Part shown: piece by piece, positions 44,663 through 53,529 of the stretch
Position numbering within the stretch: position 1 is the stretch's first letter
How the letters are laid out: every line of letters starts with the position of its first letter
NCBI RefSeq assembly: GCF_000319305.2
Contig: NZ_AMWJ02000002.1
Span: 1,812,001 to 1,876,000, forward strand
Length of the DNA: 64,000 nt
Direction of reading: 5' to 3'
From: Pseudomonas bharatica CSV86
GTDB lineage: Bacteria; Pseudomonadota; Gammaproteobacteria; Pseudomonadales; Pseudomonadaceae
The notes under the pieces: generated by a model
Databases searched by the model: none
Told to the model about the DNA's origin: nothing
Seen by the model: the letters and a program-made list of their open reading frames with translations, nothing else
Position numbers and translations under genes: made by a program

Positions 44663-46356
44663 TGACCCGACGCGCACCCGCCATTGTCGTGCTCGGCAAG
44701 GGCAGCCTGGACACCGCCCGGAAGATCCAGCGCTTCTATCCCGACGCCCTGATCCATGGCCTGGCCGGCCGGGTCGAGGAAGTCGACCGCAGTTACCAGG
44801 AGTTCGGCACCACCCTGCGCCAGCTCTACCAACAGGACACGCCGATCATTGCCTTGTGCGCTGCTGGCATCGTCATCCGCAGCCTCGCCAGCGTATTGCT
44901 GGAGAAAGGCGCCGAGCCGCCGGTGCTGGCGGTGGCCGAGGATGGCAGCGCGGTGGTGCCGCTGCTCGGCGGGCTGGGCGGAGTGAACGTGATGGCGCGG
45001 GAGATCGCGGCCGGGCTGGGCGTCGCTGCGGCGATCACCACCAGCGGCGAGCTGCGTTTTGGCACTTGCCTGCTCAATCCACCGAGCGGTTATGCGCTGG
45101 CGGACCTGGAGCTGGGCAAGCGCTTTGTCTCCGACCTGCTGGCCGGGGAAAGCGTGCGGATCGAAGGCGCCGCACCTTGGCTGGACGAGGCCCGTCTGCC
45201 GCAGAGCGACGCGGCGCAGTTAACCATCCATGTGGGATGTGGCGAACGTGAGGCAGCGGCCAATGAACTGCTGATCCACCCGCGCTGCGTGCTGGTCGCA
45301 GTATCGGCGGTGGTGCCGGAACTGGCGGCCGCGGTGCGGGCTGCCTTGCACCAGGCGAAGATCGCCGAAGCGTCGTTGGCTTGCCTGCTGGCCAACGAGG
45401 AGGAGATGGCCGACGCGGCGTTGCACGCTGCGGCTGCCGAACTGGGCGTGCCGTTGCGTTTCGCTGCCGGGGCTTCGACCAGCGACCTGGCCGCCCGGGC
45501 CTTGCCGCAATTGCTAGCGCCACAGGCGATCGGCGATGGCCTGGCGCTTGCCGTGGCGGCCGAGCCCATCGACCCGGCAAGTATCGGCCGCGCCCGTGGC
45601 CGGGTGGCGGTGATCGGCCTCGGCCCTGGCGCTGCCGAACTGATGGCGCCGGCGGTCAAGGCCGAGCTGGCCCGGGCCAACGATGTGCTGGGCTATGAAA
45701 CCTATGTGCGCATGGCCGGGCCGTTCCGTGAAGACCAGGTGCTGCACTGCACCGACAACCGCGAAGAACTGCTGCGTGCCCGCCATGCCTTCGAACTGGC
45801 GGCGCAAGGGCGGTCGGTGATCGTGGTGTCGTCCGGCGACCCGGGCGTGTTCGCCATGGCCGCGGCGGTGCTGGAAGCGCTGGAAGCGTCGGACGATCCG
45901 GCCTGGCACCGGGTAGAGCTGGAGATGCTGCCGGGGATCTCGGCATCGCTGGCGACCGCAGCCCAGGCCGGAGCGCCGCTGGGGCATGACTTCTGCGTGA
46001 TCTCGCTGTCGGACAACCTCAAGCCCTGGTCGATCATCGAGAAACGCCTCGACCTTGCCGCCCAGGCCGACCTCGCGATGGCCTTCTACAACCCGATCTC
46101 CCGTTCCCGTCCGTGGCAGTTGGGGCAGGCGCTGGATATCGTCCGTCGGCATCGCGACCCCGCCACGCCGGTGGTGCTCGGCCGCGATATCGCCCGGCCG
46201 GGACAGTCGCTGAAGGTGGTGTCCCTGGGCGAGCTTGTGCCGGAGATGGTGGACATGCGCACGATGGTGCTGGTGGGGTCTTCGACGACCCGGACTTTTG
46301 CCCGGGCTGACGGTGGCGAGTGGGTGTATACGCCGCGGTGGTATCCACAGGATTGA
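44662..46356 (+). CDS. cobJ: CbiG-CobJ fusion: cobalt-precorrin-5A hydrolase domain plus precorrin-3B C17-methyltransferase
   Basis: A 564-residue bifunctional protein. Residues 1-300 are CbiG-like (VVLGKGSLDTARKIQRFY, ALCAAGIVIRSLASVLLEKG, and LGGLGGVNVMAREIAAGLG, then the CbiG C-terminal/CobE-like part with EASLACLLANEEEMADAALHAAAAELGVPL). Residues 310-564 are the CobJ methyltransferase, with VIGLGPGAAELMAPAVKAEL, YETYVRM and SSGDPGVFAMAAAVLE. CobJ contracts the corrin ring in the aerobic route. The start ATG overlaps the cobI stop. It is the last gene of the cobGHIJ operon. Confidence 0.93.
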   Translation: MTRRAPAIVVLGKGSLDTARKIQRFYPDALIHGLAGRVEEVDRSYQEFGTTLRQLYQQDTPIIALCAAGIVIRSLASVLLEKGAEPPVLAVAEDGSAVVPLLGGLGGVNVMAREIAAGLGVAAAITTSGELRFGTCLLNPPSGYALADLELGKRFVSDLLAGESVRIEGAAPWLDEARLPQSDAAQLTIHVGCGEREAAANELLIHPRCVLVAVSAVVPELAAAVRAALHQAKIAEASLACLLANEEEMADAALHAAAAELGVPLRFAAGASTSDLAARALPQLLAPQAIGDGLALAVAAEPIDPASIGRARGRVAVIGLGPGAAELMAPAVKAELARANDVLGYETYVRMAGPFREDQVLHCTDNREELLRARHAFELAAQGRSVIVVSSGDPGVFAMAAAVLEALEASDDPAWHRVELEMLPGISASLATAAQAGAPLGHDFCVISLSDNLKPWSIIEKRLDLAAQADLAMAFYNPISRSRPWQLGQALDIVRRHRDPATPVVLGRDIARPGQSLKVVSLGELVPEMVDMRTMVLVGSSTTRTFARADGGEWVYTPRWYPQD

Positions 46357-46370
46357 TGTCGCCTGCTCCG

Positions 46371-46450
46371 GCCTCATCGCTGGCAAGCCAGCTCCCACAG
46401 GAACCGCATGCACCGTGGAACTTGTGGGAGCTGGCTTGCCAGCGATGAGG
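46371..46450. repeat. REP inverted pair (cobJ / T6SS island boundary)
   Basis: Both arms are standard, with the loop carrying GGAACCGCATGCACCGTGGAAC, itself nearly palindromic. It marks the left edge of the accessory region. Confidence 0.9.
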
Positions 46451-46462
46451 TCAGTAGCAACA

Positions 46463-46552
46463 ACAGGGTCGGGAAGGCCACGCACACATCGGTTACCACG
46501 CCGGCGATGATCAGTTCTGGACGTGGGATGTAGGGGTGTCCGGGAACAAATT
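46463..46552 (-). pseudogene. Remnant of a ycaC-like isochorismatase-family gene
   Basis: On the minus strand the sequence encodes FVPGHPYIPRP joined to ELIIAGVVTDVCVAFPTL. These match two parts of the intact ycaC at 54.7-55.3 kb (MFPDAPYIPRPG and QLIIAGVVTDVCVAFPTL). The roughly 54 bases between them in the intact gene are deleted here, and both ends are missing. DNA identity to the intact copy is high in the matching parts. Its orientation is the same as the intact gene. Confidence 0.85.
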
Positions 46553-46688
46553 CGAGGCGTGGCTTCTGCGGAAAAGTCCACCAGCAAATGCTCAGCAGTT
46601 TCACACCTTGCCCTGGGACTTTTCCTATATCCGTCACTGTTGACCAGCATTCAGGATCCCAACGGAATTTCTTCCTCAGGAGATCCGC

Positions 46689-47633
46689 ATGGCCAGCGGC
46701 ATCGAACTCGTCGCCAATTTTGCCGAGCAGTACCGTACCCAGGACGACTACCTTTACTTGCTGGTGGACGGACAGGCTGAGTGCGCACTGGATCATCTCA
46801 GTGTCCCGTCCCTGATCGAGTCGCTGGGTGCCGACGCTGTCACGCGCGTTCTGCGCCCCGACCTGGCCCATAGCCCGGACTACTGTCCCGCGCTTGTCCA
46901 ACTGGCGAAACCCGGTGAGGCGGCGGCACGGCGCTATCTTGAACTCAGCGCCGACTATGCCGAGTGGGATCTCGTTTACCGCAAGCGTTACATCTGTGGC
47001 TGGCTGCTCAGCCCCCAGCCTCTCGACGTCATCGCAAAGCATATCGCGACCCGCTGCGACACTACCGCTGGCGACGATCAAGACCCCTCACCCTGGTTCG
47101 AACCGCTGAGACTGGAACTGCTGTTTGCGGCCATGAACACCCGGGCCGGTGAGCTGCTGAGCCCGGTGGGATTCTGGCTGCTCCCGCTCAGTTGGGGTGG
47201 TTTTACCCCACTCGCCGGGAGAGCCTGTTGCGGCGAACCGGAGCTCTCGCCAACGGCCAGGCAAAGCCAGCAACTGGCTCCGGTGGTCAACAGGTTCCTC
47301 GCCGTCTGGCGTCATGCCCTGCGCAAGCCTCCACGCTTTGCCCCCTGGCTCTGGAAAGGCCCCTCCCTCCTGCCACCCCAGGCTGCCATTCATGGCTTTC
47401 GCCTGATCCGCGACGCCCGCCGGCTTGGCCTTGAAGCCAGCAGCGATCTCATCTCCCTCAGCCTGCACCGGGTGTTCTTCCACCCGAATCTGCCCCAGCA
47501 CCCGGACATCCAGCACGACATCGCCCAGGCGCGAGCCGGGACCCTGGGCCTGCAAAGTCATTTTGCAAGCTACAGCGAGGCCACCTGGCGGCGCATCGTC
47601 TATGACCTGCCCCGTGCGGAGGACTACACATGA
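46689..47633 (+). CDS. DUF4123 type VI secretion adaptor/chaperone
   Basis: A 314-residue protein with DUF4123 in its N-terminal half (YLYLLVDGQAECALDHLSVPSL to LFAAMNTRAGELLSPVGFW). DUF4123 proteins are adaptors that load a cognate effector onto a VgrG spike. The C-terminal half has RDARRLGLEASSDLISLSLHR and is probably the effector-specific part. AGGAG precedes the ATG. Its stop overlaps the start of the VasX-like effector (ATGA), which fixes the pair as adaptor and cargo. No vgrG gene is within the window. Confidence 0.88.
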   Translation: MASGIELVANFAEQYRTQDDYLYLLVDGQAECALDHLSVPSLIESLGADAVTRVLRPDLAHSPDYCPALVQLAKPGEAAARRYLELSADYAEWDLVYRKRYICGWLLSPQPLDVIAKHIATRCDTTAGDDQDPSPWFEPLRLELLFAAMNTRAGELLSPVGFWLLPLSWGGFTPLAGRACCGEPELSPTARQSQQLAPVVNRFLAVWRHALRKPPRFAPWLWKGPSLLPPQAAIHGFRLIRDARRLGLEASSDLISLSLHRVFFHPNLPQHPDIQHDIAQARAGTLGLQSHFASYSEATWRRIVYDLPRAEDYT

Positions 47634-50600
47634 GTTTCGATCTTCAATTCAATTTCGGCCTCGATCTCGATGCATCGACCCGGGAAGCCGATCCCTTGTC
47701 CAGCGGGGGCTGCCGCCTCTGCGAGCGGCAGGGCCTGCCAATCCTGCCCCTGCGTGCGGCCTATGCTCCGGAACCTTGGCATACCCAGGCACTGCCGCTG
47801 ACCCGCGGTTCCGAGGTCAAGGCCGTACGCATGCATATCGGCCAGCCTCGTACCCTGCGTCGCGGTTTTCTCTATGTGCTGCTCGACCGACGGGAGTGGC
47901 AGGCCTACCAGATCACCCCGGAGGGCATGCTGCGTCAATTCCCTCCGTACGAGATCCCCCGGGAGGAGCCAGCCCCGATTCCGTTGCGCTGCATCCGGGC
48001 CGACCACGATATGCCCGCCGCCTTCATCAATATCGACACCGACAAGTTTTCCACCGCCTGGCTCGCCATCGCCAACGATCCCTGGCCCGAGACGGTGCTG
48101 GATGCCTACTTGCGCGATGGTGCGGCCGGCGGCAGGAAGTTCGGCGAGCGCTTCTACAAGCTCGACCTCAAGACCGCACGGGACGACCCTGCCAGCGTCG
48201 GTTTCGCCATGACCGAGCTCAACCTGCAGACCGAGAAGATCCTCGAATACGCCCAGTCGATAGCCGGGGACTTTCGCAGCGTGCACGGCTTTTACGGACG
48301 CAACCAACGGCTGCGGGCCTTCAGGGGCTATATCCGTACGCTGATCCAGCGGGAGAAACTGCCCAACGGCGTGCTGGCCCTGGTCCTGCCCGATCCTGTC
48401 GGCATGGTGCAGGAGCTCAATGCCCAGCGCCTGGCCCGCTGCCAGGCCATGCAGGAGTGGCGCGCCGAGCCGCAGCGCAACCTGGAGTTCTTCACCTCCC
48501 AGGCGTTGCTCGGGATCCGTGACGTACAGCTCGAAAGGGCTGAAGAGCGGGCCATCGAGGAGGCAACGGCAGCCGTCGAGGCACGTAACCAATATAACGC
48601 CTCGCCCCAGTCCTACAGGTCACCCTTGCCGAGCCTCGATCTCGAGCAGGAAAAGCAACGCCGGATCGCCGAAGCGCAGACCGATGCAGGCGAGCGGCTC
48701 GGGGACCGCTACGACGAACCGGCCCGTAAGCACTTCCAGGACCACTACCAGAAGACCCTGGCGGACTGGCAACGAATCATCGACGACGTCGGCCGGCCCT
48801 ATGCCGAGCATCACGATGGCGCCGCCTTCCAACTGGCTGCGCTCAACGACTACAGCATTTCTACCCAGGAATCGACCAAGGCCTTTACCCGCATGTTGGC
48901 CATGTGTCAGGTCGGCGGCCCGACCGATCTGGTCGAAGATGGCAGGATCGGCCCCACCCAGCGCCTGTGGAAGAACCAGCTGGAGAACCGCGACAGCCTT
49001 TACTACCAGGCGCTGCTTGCCAAGGACACGGTGCTGCTCGAGCAACTGACCGATGATTTGCTCAAGGACGAGCGGACCCGCATCTACCACAGCATCAAGA
49101 GCTACATCGACACCCCGCAGGGCAGGCAGCTCATGGTCGAGCCCGTGCAGAACGCCATCGGCGACTTGCTCGCGGCCGGTGCCACGGCCAGCTATGCCCT
49201 CGGCAAGCAACTGTCGAAGGAGGCCAGGGCACTGGTGGGGCACTTGCATCGGGAGGCCTTGCTGCGTTTCAACGGTGTGCAGGTCACGCAATTGACCATT
49301 TCGCTCAAGGTGGGCGAATACCTCAGCTTGCTCAATGAGGTGTTGTACGAAGGAACCGAGCGTGTCATCGCGCAGCTCGACCGGCAATTCCGCAAGCCGG
49401 CCGAGCGCAAGGTGCGGGCGATGCTGCTGAAAGGGCAGTTCACGCCGGCACTGGCGAACAGCCATTCCAGGCTGATCGATATCAAGGTCTGGACGCTGGA
49501 GAGCGCAGAGTCGCTGCAATCGCGGCTGGATACGTTGCGGGTCGGCCTGGGTGATGGCATCGACGACGCCCTTCGCCACGTCAGCATTGGCAGCACCGCG
49601 CTCACGGGAACGATGGATGACCTGGCGCGCAACCTGACCGTCAACGCCGAGGTCGCCCGCCTGCTGGCGCGGGATTCGATGCGCAGCCTGCGCACCGCCG
49701 CGCAAGCCACCGGCAACGGCAAGGTGAATCTGGCCCTGGCCCTGGGCAGCCTGTGGTTCCAGCAGGATGCCCTGCTCAGAAGTTACGAAGGCCTGCTCAA
49801 GTCGGTGGGCGATGGGGATGCCGAGGCCGCGGCGGCGGTGATGTCGGCTTCGGTCGGAGTGATGGGGGCCGGGGTGGAGGTTGTCGGGGCGACGGTTCAT
49901 ATCCTGCGGCCTGACCTGACCACCCGGGTGATTGGAGTGACAGGGGCTGTGGAACAGCTCGCGATGGGCGCGCGGATCGTGCAGTACGGCGGGGCGTTGG
50001 TGGCGATGGCGAGTGCGGTGGAGGGGGTGCAGTATGCGTTGGCGGCTGGGCGGGCAGGGAAGGTTGGTGATCAAGAGGCAAGTGAGGTTTATAGCGGCGC
50101 CGCCGTTTCAGCAGGACTTTCAGCCGTACTTGGGATTGGAGGATCCCTGGCTCCGGCTTCACTGGCGTTAGCGCCGCTTGGGTTCGCCGTGCTGTTAGGT
50201 CTTGTTGCTTACGGGTTGGCCGTCTTGGCGAAAAAATTGGAGTCAGACCCTGTAGAACTGTGGGCTCGATGTTCCCTCTGGGGGCTTCCAGAGGCACAAC
50301 GTCGCTGGGCGAAACCAGAGGATATGGACATAGCGACCGCCGCACTTAATGCGGCCTTGTTGGGTATGACCGCAGATGCGGCGATTAACATCAATACAGA
50401 GCAGACTGGCGGAGTTCCTGTCGGAGATGCGGTTCCTGCAGGCATCTTCCTGGATTACAAGGTTGTTCTGCCTGGCTACAAAGCTAATGCGTCGAATTAC
50501 GAGTGGACGTTACAGGTGTTTCGAATTGGAGCCCACTCGGGGGAGATCATCGCACGCGGCCGAGAAGGAGGAGTGAGTGAGCCCTTGCCGGCTCCGGCTT

Positions 50601-50830
50601 CGAAGAATCCTGACTATCACCCAGAAACTTCGGCGCCGGTCATTCGATACGATGCGGAAGCGGAAACCCTAGAAATCAAAGGCTCCATCAGCTTTTTCGG
50701 ATCTCTCAGTATTCATGCTCTTGAGCTTGAGGTGTCTTACTGGCCCGACAAGAGTGATGAAGCAGGTGTTGCTCGACTGATTGTAAAGGAAGACAAGATC
50801 AGCAAATGGCGGGGATGGAGCTTCGTATGA
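47630..50830 (+). CDS. VasX-like type VI secretion effector (probable pore-forming toxin)
   Basis: A 1066-residue protein with the VasX N-terminal domain (GCRLCERQGLPILPLRAAYA to TRGSEVKAVRMHIG, RTLRRGFLYVLLDRREWQAY, and HDMPAAFINIDTDKFSTAWLAI). A long helical middle follows, with coiled stretches. Between about residues 740 and 870 are hydrophobic segments (VMSASVGVMGAGVEVVGATV, IVQYGGALVAMASAVEGVQY and SLAPASLALAPLGFAVLLGL), as in VasX-type membrane-disrupting toxins. The last 200 residues are soluble, AT-richer and chimeric in look. DUF4123 precedes it and a DUF6708-like partner follows, overlapping as ATGA. Confidence 0.9.
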   Translation: MSFDLQFNFGLDLDASTREADPLSSGGCRLCERQGLPILPLRAAYAPEPWHTQALPLTRGSEVKAVRMHIGQPRTLRRGFLYVLLDRREWQAYQITPEGMLRQFPPYEIPREEPAPIPLRCIRADHDMPAAFINIDTDKFSTAWLAIANDPWPETVLDAYLRDGAAGGRKFGERFYKLDLKTARDDPASVGFAMTELNLQTEKILEYAQSIAGDFRSVHGFYGRNQRLRAFRGYIRTLIQREKLPNGVLALVLPDPVGMVQELNAQRLARCQAMQEWRAEPQRNLEFFTSQALLGIRDVQLERAEERAIEEATAAVEARNQYNASPQSYRSPLPSLDLEQEKQRRIAEAQTDAGERLGDRYDEPARKHFQDHYQKTLADWQRIIDDVGRPYAEHHDGAAFQLAALNDYSISTQESTKAFTRMLAMCQVGGPTDLVEDGRIGPTQRLWKNQLENRDSLYYQALLAKDTVLLEQLTDDLLKDERTRIYHSIKSYIDTPQGRQLMVEPVQNAIGDLLAAGATASYALGKQLSKEARALVGHLHREALLRFNGVQVTQLTISLKVGEYLSLLNEVLYEGTERVIAQLDRQFRKPAERKVRAMLLKGQFTPALANSHSRLIDIKVWTLESAESLQSRLDTLRVGLGDGIDDALRHVSIGSTALTGTMDDLARNLTVNAEVARLLARDSMRSLRTAAQATGNGKVNLALALGSLWFQQDALLRSYEGLLKSVGDGDAEAAAAVMSASVGVMGAGVEVVGATVHILRPDLTTRVIGVTGAVEQLAMGARIVQYGGALVAMASAVEGVQYALAAGRAGKVGDQEASEVYSGAAVSAGLSAVLGIGGSLAPASLALAPLGFAVLLGLVAYGLAVLAKKLESDPVELWARCSLWGLPEAQRRWAKPEDMDIATAALNAALLGMTADAAININTEQTGGVPVGDAVPAGIFLDYKVVLPGYKANASNYEWTLQVFRIGAHSGEIIARGREGGVSEPLPAPASKNPDYHPETSAPVIRYDAEAETLEIKGSISFFGSLSIHALELEVSYWPDKSDEAGVARLIVKEDKISKWRGWSFV

Positions 50831-51035
50831 CAGAGCCCAGACTCATCCCTCCATGCCCTGGGTGGCAGGAGGATCTACCCGGCCCTCACGACGTACCGGT
50901 CTTGGCCCCGGCGCTAGGGCTTGATACCCCGAATCATCAAGATGAGGTTTTTCTGGAGTTGCCACGCTCGGCGGCTCTTGTTAGGGGAGTGGTGATCTGG
51001 TTCGTGCCGGTCACCATTGTTGCCCTTATCTTTTT
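50827..51035 (+). pseudogene. DUF6708-like T6SS partner gene, 5' fragment
   Basis: The first 69 codons of a gene starting MTEPRLIPPCPGWQEDLPGP and entering its first membrane segment (GVVIWFVPVTIVALIF) when it meets the left end of the ISL3 element. The reading frame continues 16 bases into the transposon and stops at 51051. The ATG overlaps the effector stop (ATGA), so the gene was the effector's translationally coupled partner, either immunity or accessory. The other part is at 54021-54589. Confidence 0.85.
51028..51035 (+). repeat. Left 8-bp target duplication of the ISL3 element
   Basis: ATCTTTTT precedes the left inverted repeat and is repeated exactly at 54021-54028 after the right one. 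It shows a single transposition event into the DUF6708-like gene. Confidence 0.95.
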
Positions 51036-51093
51036 GGGTATACGGATTTAATGGTTGATGGGGCACCTTTACCCCACCAACCTGATACCATTA

Positions 51094-52371
51094 TCAGATG
51101 GTTGATAGATCGACTCCGTAGTTGAGTTCCTCTGCGAAGTCCGGCAGTCCGTAACCGATGGTTTTCTTGTAGAAAGGAGAGACCTTCGCAGTCGGTGCCT
51201 TCTTCTTGTGCTTCGTGGTGTAGAGCATTCGTGCCCGCATCACCTCGAAGGAGTAACCGCGCCCTTCACGGTTCTTGTCCTTGGCCAGTCGGTTGATGGA
51301 CTCCGTGTAAGCGTTGGTGACGGGCATGTCCGTCTCGAAGTAGGTCATGGTCTCTTCGCGCCAGTTTCCCACTGCCCTGACCAGATCGCTCCAGACTTCC
51401 TTTTGGCCCTTCGGGATGGTGGCTATCCACTCGTCCAGGGCGGCTTCTGCCTGGAGCCGTGTGGTGGCGTCCCAGATGCCGTAGAAGCGCTCCTTGTGCT
51501 CGTAGGCGGCCAGCAGTTGCGGGAACGCGCCTGTCCAGGTCTCCATGATGAGGCGCTCCCGGTCTGAGACTTCGTGAGCGCGTTTCAGCAGGATTTTCCG
51601 GTCTCCCTTGAGAGTCCGGCTCTGGGACGGTTTCAGCTCCTTTCTGAGGCCCTTGCGCACTCTCTCTAGGGCATCGTTGGCCATGCGCACCACATGGAAC
51701 TTATCGACCACGATACGGGCCTGGGGCAGCACAGCCTTGACCGCTGCCCGGTAGGGGTTCCACATGTCCATGCTGACGATCTCGACCTTCTGCCGGTCTT
51801 TCAGCTTCATCAGGTAGTTGGTCACCACGTCCTGGCGGCGGGTGGCCAGCAGGTCGAGCAGGGTTCGCTCCTCAATGTTGGTCAGAATGCAGCGGTAGCG
51901 CTTGTTCAGGTATAGCTCGTCAATGCCCAGGATGCGGGGCGTCTCGAAGCGGTGCCAGCGCCCCAGGAACTCGGCGCGGGCGTTGAAGATGTCGCGCACC
52001 GTCTTCTCGTCCAGGCCGGTCTGTGCCGCCACAAAGGTGTAGGGGTGGTTGAAGGATTCCTTCTCCACGTACTCATGCAGCCGCAGTGTCATACGGAATC
52101 CGTCCACCATCTCCGGTAGCTGGGGCCTGAATGTTGTCTTGCAGGCCCGGCAGGTGTATCGGCGGCGGACCACCCAGAGAGTGACCCGCTTGCCGTGGAT
52201 GGGCAGATCACGATAGGGAACGTCACGCTTGCCGAACCGCACGAACTCACCCTGCACGCCGCACCCCTCGCAGGCTACTGGTGTAGGTGCTTCAAGCCGA
52301 AAATGTATGTCTTCATTCTGCTCATCAGAATCCACCAACTGGTACCCAGGAAGGCTTAACGAATTAATCAT
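51094..52371 (-). CDS. ISL3-family transposase
   Basis: A 425-residue transposase. The N-terminal zinc ribbon has CEGCGVQGEF and YTCRACKTTF. A helix-turn-helix follows (TYFVAAQTGL-like region FVAAQTGLDEKTVRDIFNA). The DDE residues appear in RILGIDELYL, VSMDMWNPYR and TNAYTESINRLAKDKNREGR. The last stretch SINRLAKDKNR is an ISL3 signature. The stop is 35 bases inside the left inverted repeat region, and the start lies 13 bases after the permease stop, so the two minus-strand genes may be cotranscribed. Confidence 0.95.
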   Translation of the reverse strand: MINSLSLPGYQLVDSDEQNEDIHFRLEAPTPVACEGCGVQGEFVRFGKRDVPYRDLPIHGKRVTLWVVRRRYTCRACKTTFRPQLPEMVDGFRMTLRLHEYVEKESFNHPYTFVAAQTGLDEKTVRDIFNARAEFLGRWHRFETPRILGIDELYLNKRYRCILTNIEERTLLDLLATRRQDVVTNYLMKLKDRQKVEIVSMDMWNPYRAAVKAVLPQARIVVDKFHVVRMANDALERVRKGLRKELKPSQSRTLKGDRKILLKRAHEVSDRERLIMETWTGAFPQLLAAYEHKERFYGIWDATTRLQAEAALDEWIATIPKGQKEVWSDLVRAVGNWREETMTYFETDMPVTNAYTESINRLAKDKNREGRGYSFEVMRARMLYTTKHKKKAPTAKVSPFYKKTIGYGLPDFAEELNYGVDLSTI

Positions 52372-52383
52372 CTCCCGCCTTGA

Positions 52384-53418
52384 TCAGAAAAACAGGTAGG
52401 TGGCGTAACCGGCAATCATCGCCATAGCAAAAATGACTGCTAAAAACGCCGCTAAAAGCTTCAGCGTGAACAAAGAGCGCAACAGAATGAGCTCAGTCAG
52501 GCTGGCTCCGGCACTGCCGATGATCAACGCTAGCACCGTCCCGGCACCCACGCCTTTGGCCATCAGAGCCGCTGCCAGAGGTATGACGGCTTCAGCGCGA
52601 ATATACAACGGCACGCCGATGACAGCGGCAACTGGAATGGCAAAGGGATTATCTGGGCCTGCATACTGCTCCAATAAGTCAGTGGGCATGAAACCATAGA
52701 TCACGCTGCCAATCGCAATACCGATGAGCAGGTAAGGCAACACATCGATAAAGTCCGACCAAGCTTCCCGCCACACACCACTGTACTTCCCTTCTTTCTT
52801 AACCGTGACAGTGGGTTGACTGTCACAGCATTCGCTAGACGTAGAGACTGTTGTCTTCCTATCAGCCCCGCAAGAAGCCGTCTTCGGAGTGGTGTCGCAG
52901 CTGTTGGTGCCGCAACTCGATGCGGTCGATGTAGCACTGCACGGGCTTGCTGATGAACTACATCCACTGCTCTCTTGTGTCGCCGTCCGGCGCACATAAC
53001 GCTCGAAGCCAAGCGTGTGAAGCAGCCATCCGGCACCTACCGCGACCACCAAAGCGGCGAGCACATAGATAGCAGTAAGTGTCCATCCAAACGTGGCAAC
53101 CAGCAGGCCGACGACGATAGGATTCAGCAACGGAGATGAGAAAAGAAACACCATCATCGGCCCAAAACCGGCCCGTGCCCGAATCAACCCTTTCAACATG
53201 GGGATAGTCGAGCAACTACAGAAGGGCGTTATAGCTCCTAAACCAGCAGCAAGAAAATAGCCTCGCTTCCCACTGGAAGTCAGTAACGCTTCCACCTTGG
53301 ATGGTGGGATGTGACGTTGAAGAACTCCGACCAGCAAGCTAATGCCAATGAATAAAACCGATAGCTCGATAGCGAGAAAGGCGAACATGCCTAGAGCGTC
53401 TTGGAGTTGAGATGACAT
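52384..53418 (-). CDS. SO_0444/ArsP-like permease with Cys-rich loop (metal or metalloid efflux)
   Basis: A 344-residue membrane protein of the PF03773 permease family, with about eight hydrophobic segments (ELSVLFIGISLLVGVLQRHI, GLGAITPFCSCSTIPMLKGL, LLNPIVVGLLVATFGWTL, VSVIYGFMPTDLLEQYAG region, TVLALIIGSAGASLTELILL). The FCSCST motif is the family's metal site. A cytoplasmic loop near residues 150-205 carries about seven cysteines in CxxxxC and CC patterns, giving a soft-metal chaperone-like tether. GGAG precedes the ATG. Related permeases export arsenicals or copper/zinc. It is a passenger of the transposon. Confidence 0.88.
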   Translation of the reverse strand: MSSQLQDALGMFAFLAIELSVLFIGISLLVGVLQRHIPPSKVEALLTSSGKRGYFLAAGLGAITPFCSCSTIPMLKGLIRARAGFGPMMVFLFSSPLLNPIVVGLLVATFGWTLTAIYVLAALVVAVGAGWLLHTLGFERYVRRTATQESSGCSSSASPCSATSTASSCGTNSCDTTPKTASCGADRKTTVSTSSECCDSQPTVTVKKEGKYSGVWREAWSDFIDVLPYLLIGIAIGSVIYGFMPTDLLEQYAGPDNPFAIPVAAVIGVPLYIRAEAVIPLAAALMAKGVGAGTVLALIIGSAGASLTELILLRSLFTLKLLAAFLAVIFAMAMIAGYATYLFF

Positions 53419-53434
53419 TCAATATTACTCCTAT

Positions 53435-53454
53435 ATTTCTAGTATTGTCGAAAT
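53435..53454. promoter_or_regulatory. Candidate ArsR operator 1 (permease side)
   Basis: An imperfect 20-bp palindrome with arms ATTTC and GAAAT, containing TTCTAG, lies 17 bases before the permease ATG. It shares its layout and many bases with operator 2 (TTCTAG-N-A-N3-TCGAA). Confidence 0.55.
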
Positions 53455-53470
53455 GATGTACGCAGCCTAC

Positions 53471-53499
53471 TTGCGTTTATCCGACCTGTCAACTATAAT
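53471..53499 (+). promoter_or_regulatory. Sigma-70 promoter of the arsR passenger gene
   Basis: A -35 element TTGCGT and a perfect -10 TATAAT are separated by exactly 17 bases, with the start of transcription expected near 53506. Operator 2 begins inside the -10 element, so repressor binding would block the promoter. Confidence 0.75.
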
Positions 53500-53516
53500 T
53501 CTAGAAACATCGAATT
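53497..53516. promoter_or_regulatory. Candidate ArsR operator 2 (arsR side)
   Basis: A 20-bp palindrome with arms AATTC and GAATT, again containing TTCTAG and TCGAA, overlaps the -10 and start of the arsR promoter. Its similarity to operator 1 suggests both are bound by the same regulator. Confidence 0.6.
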
Positions 53517-53529
53517 ATTGGGGCGTGCT

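Larger units (their letters stand above)
46357..46688. other. Boundary region with REP, ycaC remnant and promoter sequence
   Basis: This 332-base gap holds a REP pair (46371-46450), a degenerate fragment of a ycaC-like gene (46463-46552), and then about 135 bases with no recognisable gene. Those last bases must contain the promoter and ribosome site (AGGAG near 46679) of the type VI module. Confidence 0.7.

Noticed and set aside
46374..47081. 235-codon minus-strand frame containing IIAGVVTDVCVAFPTL
   Set aside because: Only the 90-base ycaC remnant is meaningful; the rest is antisense of the DUF4123 gene and REP sequence.
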